In this document: in pieces, positions 1 through 5,169 of the stretch
Position numbering within the stretch: the stretch's first letter is position 1
Layout: every line of letters begins with the position of its first letter
Origin: JAYSFC01 sp041913505
GTDB lineage: Bacteria > Pseudomonadota > Gammaproteobacteria > Burkholderiales > Burkholderiaceae_C
Assembly (NCBI GenBank): GCA_041913505.1
Contig: JAYSFC010000172.1
Location: forward strand, 1-5,169
Length of the DNA: 5,169 nucleotides
Direction of reading: 5' to 3'
Notes under the pieces: model-generated
Database searches by the model: none
What the model saw: only the letters and a program-made list of their open reading frames with translations
What the model was told of the DNA's origin: nothing
Position numbers and translations under genes: made by a program

Positions 1-62
1 CTGCGTCGTTCAGTGCCGCATAGCAAATTACGACGGCTTGTTCAGCGTTGCCTTAACAGGCC

Positions 63-1340
63 CTAGTGCAGAAGGGCGGCCTGCTTCCAGGCATGCACCG
101 CGGTGCCAGCGTCGCCGCGCTGCTCGGCCAGCTCGGCCAGGTGGCGCCAGGCGCTGCCGCGCAGGCCCGTATCCGCCAGGTGCTGCGCGGCCTGCGTGAG
201 CAGCTGCTGCGCCTTGCCCCAGAGCTGGCGCTTGAGGCAGGCCATGCCGGCCAGGTAGGACAGGCGCGCGTCGCGCGGATTTGCCTGCTGGGCGGCTTCG
301 ATGCGCGCCAGCCAGGTGCCGTCGACCGAGTCGAGCCCGGCTTCGAGCGCGCGCACCAGCTTGAGCGCATGCTGGTCCGCCAGGGTGTGGGGCTGCTCCA
401 CGAAGCGCTCCCACACAGGCAGTAGCCAGGCGCGCACCTGGGCGGCATCGCCGCCGAGCTCCACGAGGCGCTGCGCGGCCTGGACGGCGATCTCGGGCAT
501 GGCCCGTTCAGCAGGCTCGAACGTGAGCCAGACCTGCTGCAGCTGTGCGGGGTCGTGTGCGCCGTGGATCAATTCGGCGGCCAGGCCGCGCACGATGCTC
601 TGCGCCGCGGCCGGCGAGAACGCGCGGTGCTTGCCGAGCAGGCGCGCGGTTTCGAGCGCGCTCATCGTCTGGCCCGCCAGGCGCGTGGCCTTGAGCTTGA
701 TGCGCAGCGCGAGCGTGCGGCGGGCTGCGCCCTGGGGCAGGGCCGCCAGCCATTCAAGCGCGCCGTCGCTGTCGCGGTCGTCGAGCGCCCAGCGCGCGGC
801 GCGCATCTGCGAGCCTTCGCGCAGTCCCTGCTCCTGGGCATTGCCGTCCGCCGTGGCATCCTCGAGCGCGTGGTGCAGGTGGGCATCGCGCGTGGCGCGG
901 TCTTGCAGCGCGTGCGAGCTTTCGGCGGCGGCCATGTGGGCCAGTGCGCGCAACTGGCGACCGTGCGGCACGTTCCCGTCCCCGGCCTCGAGCGCGCTTT
1001 CTTGCGTCAGGGCTGCCACGGCGGCCTTGCGCGAGCGCAGGAAACGGCCCGCCTGCAGGTGCGCGAGCGCGTCGAGCAGGGCGCCGTACATGGCGCGCTC
1101 TTTCTGTTGCTGGCGCCAGCGGCGTGCCTGGTGCGGCAGATCGAGCAGGGCGGCGAGCGCGCGCAGCGCGGCATGCAGCGTGAAGAAGCCGCCCACGAGC
1201 AGCAGCACCACCATGTTGAGCGAGAGGTCGATGCGGTAGGGCGGCCAGAACAGCGTGACCGTGCCCTGGTTGTTGCCCGCGAACAGCGCTACCGCGACGG
1301 CGACGCCGAAAAGTCCCAGAAGCCAGAGTGCCGCGCGCAT
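63..1340 (-). CDS. hemY: HemY, membrane-anchored TPR protein of the hem operon
   Basis: Encodes 425 residues, close to the usual ~400 for proteobacterial HemY, with ATG at 1340-1338 and TAG at 65-63. The N-terminus has two hydrophobic segments, about residues 4-21 and 42-66. The loop between them holds the family signature NNQGTVTLFWPPYRIDLSLN (23-42), typical of the HemY_N domain, followed by a basic stretch (RRWRQQQKER, 73-82). The rest is helical and Ala/Leu-rich with TPR-like units, clearest at about 348-388 and 396-424. Known of the family: an inner-membrane protein with a cytoplasmic TPR domain, linked to a late step or to organisation of tetrapyrrole synthesis, with no proven catalytic activity. 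It is unrelated to the Bacillus protoporphyrinogen oxidase also named HemY. It is the last gene of hemCDXY and starts 5 bases after the hemX stop, so it is probably co-transcribed and translationally coupled. Its ribosome site is weak (GGACGG, 9 bases upstream). No strong terminator hairpin with a T-run is seen in the 62 bases after its stop. Confidence 0.93.
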   Translation of the reverse strand: MRAALWLLGLFGVAVAVALFAGNNQGTVTLFWPPYRIDLSLNMVVLLLVGGFFTLHAALRALAALLDLPHQARRWRQQQKERAMYGALLDALAHLQAGRFLRSRKAAVAALTQESALEAGDGNVPHGRQLRALAHMAAAESSHALQDRATRDAHLHHALEDATADGNAQEQGLREGSQMRAARWALDDRDSDGALEWLAALPQGAARRTLALRIKLKATRLAGQTMSALETARLLGKHRAFSPAAAQSIVRGLAAELIHGAHDPAQLQQVWLTFEPAERAMPEIAVQAAQRLVELGGDAAQVRAWLLPVWERFVEQPHTLADQHALKLVRALEAGLDSVDGTWLARIEAAQQANPRDARLSYLAGMACLKRQLWGKAQQLLTQAAQHLADTGLRGSAWRHLAELAEQRGDAGTAVHAWKQAALLH

Positions 1341-1345
1341 GGTGC

Positions 1346-2416
1346 TTACCGTCCGGCAGCGGCGGTGGCCAAGGCCGCGAGGGTTTCATCCAGGCGCGGC
1401 AGCTCGGCGCTCTTCATGTGGGCCTGGGCCTGCTGCATGAGCGTGGCGACGTTCTGCGTGCGGCGCGAGGCCGGATCGAAATACTTGTTGAGCGCGGCCG
1501 TGGCCGAGGCGAGGTCCGAGCGCGCCGAGTCGAACTGGCGCGCGAGCACGCCCAGGCGCGCGTTGAGCAGCTTGAGCTTGAGGTTCTCGCGCAGGAAGTA
1601 GGCTTGCTCGGGCGCGAGCAGCACGGCTTCGGGCTGGTCGATGCGGCTCACGCGCACGAGGCCGCGCGCCTCGTCGCGCACGAGCTCCCAGCCGCGGCGC
1701 AGCAGGGCCTGCCACCAGGCCTGATCGGCCGGGGCGGCGGTGTCCGCGGTGTTCCCCGCAGGGGCGGGGCGGCGCATGGCCGAGGCCTGGGCCGGGGCGT
1801 TGAGCACGGGCAGGTCGTCCACCTGGCGCACGAGGTCGTCGAGCCGTGCGAGCAGGCCCGCCGTGTCGGTGACGGTGGCGCGGCCGATGCGGTCCAGGTC
1901 GCGGCCGATGGCGCGCTGCACGGGCGCCAGGCGCGGCTGCGCGGCGCGCTCGATGCGCTGGTTGGCGCTCTTGAGCGCGGCCACGAGCGGCTCGAGGCCG
2001 CCCGTGAGCTGGGCCTGCTGCTGGGCCATGCGCAGGCCCGACTCGATGTCGACCACGAGGTTTTCGTCGCGCGAACGCGACAGGCTCTGCATGAGTTCCT
2101 CGAGCTGGGTGCGCTGCAACGCGACCTCGGACAGGCGCGTCTCGGCCACGGTGAGGCGCGCGGAGGTCTCACGCGACAGGTCCTGGGCCTGGCGCGCGAG
2201 CGTGCGCGCCTCGATGGCCTGGGCGCCCGTATCGGCGCTCTGGCGTGCGAGCTGTTCCTGAATGCCGTTCAATTTTTGCCACAGCAGGGCGCTGCTGACC
2301 ACGCCCGCGACGGCCACGGCGCTGAGCACGACCCAGGCGGCGCGGCTGGCGCCGCCCGATGCCACGGGCGTGGCGGAAGGGGGCGTGGGCTGGTCGTGGG
2401 AGGGCACTTCGCTCAT
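1346..2416 (-). CDS. hemX: HemX family membrane protein (uroporphyrinogen-III methyltransferase-like in name only)
   Basis: Encodes 356 residues. The reading frame stays open for 185 more codons upstream, but that part is antiparallel-frame read-through of hemD. The start at 2416 is chosen because its ATG overlaps the hemD stop as ATGA and the protein then begins like the family. Architecture: a short polar Pro/Ser/Ala-rich cytoplasmic head (1-26), one membrane segment (about 27-46), a long coiled-coil-like stretch rich in Gln, Glu, Arg and Ala (about 48-112), a linker rich in Ala/Pro (about 205-230), then a conserved C-terminal region with LAPEQAYFLRENLKLKLLNA (267-286), a HemX hallmark. Database entries often call such proteins uroporphyrinogen-III C-methyltransferase, but no SAM-binding methyltransferase motif is present, so an enzymatic role is not supported. 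The likely role, inferred from the family and context, is membrane-bound scaffolding or regulation of tetrapyrrole synthesis alongside HemY. The stop is TAA at 1348-1346. Confidence 0.9.
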   Translation of the reverse strand: MSEVPSHDQPTPPSATPVASGGASRAAWVVLSAVAVAGVVSSALLWQKLNGIQEQLARQSADTGAQAIEARTLARQAQDLSRETSARLTVAETRLSEVALQRTQLEELMQSLSRSRDENLVVDIESGLRMAQQQAQLTGGLEPLVAALKSANQRIERAAQPRLAPVQRAIGRDLDRIGRATVTDTAGLLARLDDLVRQVDDLPVLNAPAQASAMRRPAPAGNTADTAAPADQAWWQALLRRGWELVRDEARGLVRVSRIDQPEAVLLAPEQAYFLRENLKLKLLNARLGVLARQFDSARSDLASATAALNKYFDPASRRTQNVATLMQQAQAHMKSAELPRLDETLAALATAAAGR

Positions 2417-3216
2417 GGTGCCGATTCTATCGACGCCACCACGTCGGCGAGCGCAGGTTTGCATTCGATGACCAGCCCGAAGCCCGCCGCACGGGCCGCC
2501 GCCGCGATGCGCGGGTGCGTGGCCAGTGCGCGGGCGGGGGCCCAGTCCTGGGCGGGAAGGGCTGCGCGCAGGTGGGCCACGGCCTCGGAGCTGCTGAAAA
2601 GCCAGAGTGATCCATCGCACGCGGCTTCGTGCGCCAGGGCCTGCTGCGCGGGGGTGAGGTCGGGGGCGCCACGCTCGTAGGCGGCCACGAAGTCCACGCT
2701 GCCGCCCGCGGCGCGGATCTGCGCGGCCAGCCAGTCGCGGCCGGTGCCGGGGCCCGCGCTCTCCCCTCCGGCCGCGCCGCGCACGATGAGCACGCGGTCG
2801 CCGGGGCGGACCTGCGGCGCTACGCGCAGCCAGAGCGCCTCGGAGTCGAACTGGGGCGCATCCGGCGCGGGGCCATCGATGCGCTCGGCCGGAACGCCCA
2901 GGGCCCGGAGCACGCGGGCCGTGCCGGGGCCAGGGCTCCATGCTCTTGTTTGCATAGCATTTGAAGACCATTCCATACGCACTTGAGCGCTATCTGGCTC
3001 CAAAAAGTGCTGTACGGCATTGCCGCTCACGAACATCACGGCGCGGTACTGCGCCAGGTGCTCGCGGGCTGCGCGCAGCGGGGCCTGCGCCTGCGGGTCG
3101 CGGCAGGCCGTGATGGCGATGAGGGGCAGTGCCACGGCCGCGATGCCGCGCGCCTGCAGGTCGGCGACCCACTGCGCGGCGTCGTGTTCGGGGCGGGTGA
3201 CGATGGCGCGGCGCAT
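2413..3216 (-). CDS. hemD: Uroporphyrinogen-III synthase (HemD)
   Basis: Encodes 267 residues, near the typical 245-265. HemD cyclises hydroxymethylbilane with inversion of ring D to give uroporphyrinogen III, in the cytoplasm. Visible family motifs in order: AIVTRPE at the N-terminus (4-10), FVSGNAVQHF (62-71), GPGTARVLRALG (96-107), DSEALW (124-129), RVLIVRGAAGG (141-151), AAYERG with the conserved Tyr (178-183), FSSSEAVAHL (207-216) and THPRIAAAARAAGF (233-246). This matches the two-domain fold. Met at 3216 is chosen because it directly precedes the conserved TRP motif; a Met 25 codons upstream would overlap hemC. It lies 22 bases after the hemC stop, with no good Shine-Dalgarno in the gap, and its TGA overlaps the hemX ATG. 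Odd feature: residues 70-92 are encoded by a low-G+C patch with atypical codons (including AGA, ACA, CAA and TCA), suggesting an in-frame insertion between the NAV and GPGT motifs. The key motifs on either side are intact, so it is probably functional. Confidence 0.94.
   Translation of the reverse strand: MRRAIVTRPEHDAAQWVADLQARGIAAVALPLIAITACRDPQAQAPLRAAREHLAQYRAVMFVSGNAVQHFLEPDSAQVRMEWSSNAMQTRAWSPGPGTARVLRALGVPAERIDGPAPDAPQFDSEALWLRVAPQVRPGDRVLIVRGAAGGESAGPGTGRDWLAAQIRAAGGSVDFVAAYERGAPDLTPAQQALAHEAACDGSLWLFSSSEAVAHLRAALPAQDWAPARALATHPRIAAAARAAGFGLVIECKPALADVVASIESAP
2941..3010. repeat. Low-G+C patch inside hemD, possible relic of a short dispersed repeat
   Basis: These 70 bases have 32 G or C (46%) against about 70% around them. 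On the minus strand they encode HemD residues 70-92, with 15 of 23 codons ending in A or T, including TTT, CCA, TCT, TCA, AAT, ACA and AGA, which are rare in the neighbouring genes. The patch falls between the conserved NAV and GPGT motifs, a place where the family tolerates length variation. It contains AGCGCT (2986-2991), and GCATAGCA (2952-2959) also occurs in the non-coding end at 18-25. It resembles, from memory only, short A+T-richer elements scattered between genes in Comamonadaceae genomes. The composition shift is directly seen; the repeat origin is inference. Confidence 0.4.
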
Positions 3217-3238
3217 GGCGGCGGACGGCGCGTTCGGC

Positions 3239-4168
3239 CTACGCGCCGGTGGCGCCGCCTGCGCGCAACTGCGCGGCCACGGCCTCGCCAAGCGCTTCGG
3301 CCTCGGTGAGCGTCGCCACGGGCGCCTGGGCCTGGGCGCGCACCAGGGGCACGCGGCCTTCGGGGTCGCCCCAGGCGGCGTCGAGCCGCAGCGTGGCGCC
3401 CTGCCAGTGCCCGTGCGCGGCCAGCGGCATGGAGCAGCTGCCGCCCATGGCGCGGCTCACGGCGCGCTCGGCGGCCACGGTGAGCCAGGTGGGCTGATGG
3501 GCGAGCGCGGCGAGCGCGGTGATGAGATCCTGCCGGTCGCTGCGCACCTCGATGCCGAGCGCGCCCTGGCCCGCAGCGGGCAGCATCTCGGCGGGCTCGA
3601 ACACCGCGCGGATGCGCTCGCCCAGGCCCAGGCGCTTGAGGCCGGCGGCCGCGAGCACGATGGCGTCGTACTGGCCCGCGTCGAGCTTGCGCAGCCGCGT
3701 GTCGAGGTTGCCGCGCAGCGGCTCGATCTTCAGGTCGGGGCGCAGCGCCTGCAGCAGCACCTGGCGGCGCAGGCTCGAGGTGCCCACCACGGCGCCTTGC
3801 GGCAGCGCGGCCAGGTTCGCGTAGCGGGGCGAGACGAAGGCGTCGCGCGGGTCTTCGCGCTCCATCACGCAGGCGAGCGCGAAGCCCTCGGGCAGCTCCA
3901 TGGGCACGTCCTTGAGCGAGTGCACGGCAAGGTGGGCGCGGCCCTCTTCGAGCGCCACTTCAAGCTCTTTCACGAACAGGCCCTTGCCGCCCACCTTGGA
4001 GAGCGAGCGGTCGAGGATCTGGTCGCCCTTGGTGGTCATGCCCAGCAGCGAGACCGTATGGCCGCGGGCTTGCAGCAGGGCCTGGACATGCTCGGCCTGC
4101 CACAGGGCAAGGCGGCTTTCGCGCGTGGCGATGACGAGGGCGGGGGAAGGCGGAATCGGGGTATTCAT
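3239..4168 (-). CDS. hemC: Hydroxymethylbilane synthase (porphobilinogen deaminase)
   Basis: Encodes 309 residues, the standard family length. The enzyme joins four porphobilinogens head to tail into hydroxymethylbilane in the cytoplasm, using a covalently held dipyrromethane primer. Motifs seen: IATRESRLALWQAEHV (13-28), TTKGDQILD (45-53), VGGKGLFVKELE (59-70), AVHSLKDVP (81-89) with the catalytic Asp87, GTSSLRRQ (129-136) with the paired substrate-binding arginines, LRGNLDTRLRKL (151-162), AAAGLKRLG (173-181), LPAAGQGALGIE (196-207) and GGSCSMPLAAH (242-252), in which Cys245 is the cofactor-attachment cysteine. All key residues are present. The open frame runs on upstream to 4414 antisense to ppc. 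The ATG at 4168 is chosen because the protein then starts about 10 residues before the conserved IATR strand, as in the family, and because it leaves a normal divergent intergenic region. The Shine-Dalgarno is weak. First gene of hemCDXY; it ends with TAG at 3241-3239. Confidence 0.97.
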   Translation of the reverse strand: MNTPIPPSPALVIATRESRLALWQAEHVQALLQARGHTVSLLGMTTKGDQILDRSLSKVGGKGLFVKELEVALEEGRAHLAVHSLKDVPMELPEGFALACVMEREDPRDAFVSPRYANLAALPQGAVVGTSSLRRQVLLQALRPDLKIEPLRGNLDTRLRKLDAGQYDAIVLAAAGLKRLGLGERIRAVFEPAEMLPAAGQGALGIEVRSDRQDLITALAALAHQPTWLTVAAERAVSRAMGGSCSMPLAAHGHWQGATLRLDAAWGDPEGRVPLVRAQAQAPVATLTEAEALGEAVAAQLRAGGATGA

Positions 4169-4202
4169 GGGGTTCGGTCCAGGGCCGGAAAGTCCATCGG
4201 GG

Positions 4203-4212
4203 ATGCTAGCAT
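4203..4212. promoter_or_regulatory. Palindrome ATGCTAGCAT, possible bidirectional extended -10 or operator
   Basis: ATGCTAGCAT is a perfect 10-base inverted repeat. Because of its symmetry, each strand reads TGCTAGCAT, which fits an extended -10 (TGn followed by TAGCAT, four of six matches to TATAAT). A -35 at 17-base spacing is not convincing on either strand (GCCGGA on the plus strand, CGGGCT on the minus). It could equally be a regulator half-site pair or chance. It sits 35 bases from the hemC start and 60 from the ppc start, suitable for short leaders in both directions. Confidence 0.25.
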
Positions 4213-4255
4213 GCTGCGCTGCAACAGCCCGCGCCTGCTTGTTCCCGAGCGCTCC

Positions 4256-4261
4256 AGGAGA
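4256..4261 (+). promoter_or_regulatory. Ribosome binding site of ppc
   Basis: AGGAGA lies 10 bases before the ATG at 4272. It is the only near-consensus Shine-Dalgarno at a gene start in the window, and it fixes the ppc start over in-frame alternatives. The four hem genes have weak sites, which suggests reliance on coupling within the operon. Confidence 0.75.
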
Positions 4262-4271
4262 CATTCGCACC

Positions 4272-5169
4272 ATGACCGTGCCCCCCCGCAAGACCGACGC
4301 CCTGCCGGCCGCCGCTCCGGCAGCCTCCGCCACCACGAAAGAGACCGCCAAAGCGCCGCGCAAGGTCGACAAGGATTTGCCGCTGATCCAGGACATCCGT
4401 CTGCTGGGCCGCATTCTCGGCGACGTGATCCGTGAACAGGAAGGCGTGGCCGCCTACGAGCTCATCGAGCAGGTGCGCAAGCTCTCGGTGGCCTTCCGCC
4501 GCGACGCCGACCACGAGGCCGACAAGGCGCTGAAAAAGTTGCTCAAGGGCCTTACGGGCGACCAGACGGTGAGCGTGATCCGCGCCTTCACCTATTTCAG
4601 CCACCTGGCCAACCTGGCCGAAGACCGGCACCACATCCGCCGCCGCGCCGTGCACGAGCGTGCCGGCAATACCCAGGAGGGCAGCATCGAGGTGGCGCTG
4701 GCGCGCCTGCGCTGGGCGGGCATCGCGCCGGGTGTGGTGTCCCAGACGCTGGCCAAGAGCTATGTGGCGCCCGTGCTCACGGCCCACCCGACCGAGGTGC
4801 AGCGCCAGAGCATCCTCACGGCCGAGCGCGACATCGCCCAGCTGCTGGCCGCGCGCGATGAGATCCAGGAACGCGCGCAGCTCTACAACAGCGCCAAGGA
4901 CGCGCTCACGCCGCGCGAGCTGGCGCGCAACGAGGCCCAGCTGCGCGCGCGCGTGATGCAGCTGTGGCAGACGCGGCTGCTGCGCTATTCCAAGCTCACG
5001 GTGGCCGACGAGATCGAGAACGCGCTGAGCTACTACGAGGCCACCTTCCTCACAGAGATTCCCAAGATCTATGCGGCGCTCGAACAGGAGCTGGGTGCGC
5101 ATCCCGTGCACAGCTTCCTGCGCATGGGCCAGTGGATCGGCGGCGACCGCGACGGCAACCCCAACGTGA
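4272..5169 (+). CDS. ppc: Phosphoenolpyruvate carboxylase, N-terminal part (cut by window edge)
   Basis: Reads 299 codons from ATG at 4272 and is still open at the window end, so only about the first third of an enzyme usually ~900 residues long is seen. PEP carboxylase converts PEP and bicarbonate to oxaloacetate and phosphate in the cytoplasm, an anaplerotic step feeding the TCA cycle. Motifs: LLGRILGDVIREQEG (44-58), VIRAFTYFSHLANLAEDRHH (102-121), VLTAHPTEVQRQS (168-180) with the essential His172 (equivalent to His138 of the E. coli enzyme), LLRYSKLTVADEIENAL (236-252) and MGQWIGGDRDGNPNV (285-299), part of the substrate/catalytic signature. Residues 1-35 form a low-complexity Ala/Pro/Thr/Lys-rich tail about 30 residues longer than the E. 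coli N-terminus; a good ribosome site 10 bases upstream supports this start. The gene is divergent from hemC. The C-terminal catalytic residues and allosteric site are outside the window. Confidence 0.97.
   Translation, partial: MTVPPRKTDALPAAAPAASATTKETAKAPRKVDKDLPLIQDIRLLGRILGDVIREQEGVAAYELIEQVRKLSVAFRRDADHEADKALKKLLKGLTGDQTVSVIRAFTYFSHLANLAEDRHHIRRRAVHERAGNTQEGSIEVALARLRWAGIAPGVVSQTLAKSYVAPVLTAHPTEVQRQSILTAERDIAQLLAARDEIQERAQLYNSAKDALTPRELARNEAQLRARVMQLWQTRLLRYSKLTVADEIENALSYYEATFLTEIPKIYAALEQELGAHPVHSFLRMGQWIGGDRDGNPNV

Larger units (their letters stand above)
4169..4271. promoter_or_regulatory. Divergent hemC / ppc intergenic control region
   Basis: This 103-base gap separates the start codons of hemC (leftward) and ppc (rightward). 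It is the natural place for the hemCDXY promoter and the ppc promoter, since no other non-coding space of comparable size exists upstream of either gene. I find no strong sigma-70 -35/-10 pair on either strand. The best candidate is the palindromic extended -10 listed separately. No riboswitch-like fold or obvious operator array was recognised. That both promoters lie here is inferred from layout; their exact positions are not resolved. Confidence 0.6.

Noticed and set aside
18..25. GCATAGCA shared between the end of the window and the hemD low-G+C patch (2952-2959) as two copies of one repeat
   Set aside because: Only 8 bases match and the flanks do not align well, so chance similarity between two A+T-richer segments cannot be excluded.
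4..35. Inverted repeat CGTCGT (4-9) / ACGACG (30-35) downstream of hemY as a terminator
   Set aside because: The stem is only 6 bases with a 20-base loop and no T-run follows in the direction of hemY transcription, so it is not convincing as an intrinsic terminator.
1..62. Possible end of another gene at the left edge
   Set aside because: Short open stretches exist in two plus-strand frames, but they are too short to show any family resemblance. I cannot support a gene here.
555..1601. 348-codon open frame on the plus strand across hemY
   Set aside because: Antisense shadow of the well-supported hemY gene; composition is typical of a complementary frame and no domain is recognisable.
1328..2680. 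450-codon open frame on the plus strand across hemX
   Set aside because: Antisense shadow of hemX and hemD. High third-position G+C suppresses stop codons in the opposite frame; no family features or ribosome site were seen.
2417..2971. Upstream in-frame extension of hemX by 185 codons
   Set aside because: It overlaps nearly two thirds of hemD out of frame, its translation is Arg/Pro/Gly-rich noise, and the ATG at 2416 gives a normal HemX N-terminus with a classic ATGA junction.
3020..4435. 471-codon open frame on the plus strand across hemC and part of hemD
   Set aside because: It lies antisense to two genes with full sets of family motifs, is rich in Arg, Gly, Ala and His in the way high-G+C shadow frames are, crosses the hemC-ppc gap and shows no recognisable domain.
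4206..5111. 301-codon minus-strand open frame opposite ppc
   Set aside because: The sense strand encodes clear PEP carboxylase motifs. The antisense product is a Gly/Leu/Arg/His-rich shadow with no recognised fold.

Overview
The window is about 70% G+C and carries a compact, conserved housekeeping locus. Gene content, order and protein sequences point to a betaproteobacterium of the Burkholderiales, most likely Comamonadaceae (an Acidovorax/Alicycliphilus/Diaphorobacter-like organism). The family-level placement is inferred from protein resemblance and gene order; no search was run.

Layout: four genes on the minus strand, read right to left as hemC (4168-3239), hemD (3216-2413), hemX (2416-1346) and hemY (1340-63), form a tight hemCDXY operon with gaps of 22, -4 and 5 bases. 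A divergent plus-strand gene, ppc (from 4272), encodes phosphoenolpyruvate carboxylase and runs off the right edge after 299 codons. The 103-base gap 4169-4271 must hold, or overlap, the promoters for both directions. It contains a perfect 10-base palindrome that reads as a weak extended -10 on each strand, and a clear Shine-Dalgarno for ppc. Bases 1-62, downstream of hemY, have no gene I can support and no convincing terminator.

Function: HemC polymerises four porphobilinogens to hydroxymethylbilane, and HemD cyclises it with inversion of ring D to uroporphyrinogen III, the branch point to haem, sirohaem and cobalamin. HemX and HemY are membrane-anchored proteins that travel with hemCD in proteobacteria. 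They carry no visible catalytic domain and are thought to organise or regulate tetrapyrrole synthesis. PEP carboxylase makes oxaloacetate from PEP and bicarbonate, refilling the TCA cycle; no direct biochemical link to the hem genes is evident beyond a shared intergenic region.

The main oddity is a roughly 70-base low-G+C patch inside hemD (2941-3010), read in frame as an extra ~20 residues between two conserved motifs and using codons unlike its neighbours. It may be a relic of a short dispersed repeat. Otherwise this is a well-known region, and I see no evidence of an undescribed system. The many long antisense ORFs are high-G+C shadows.
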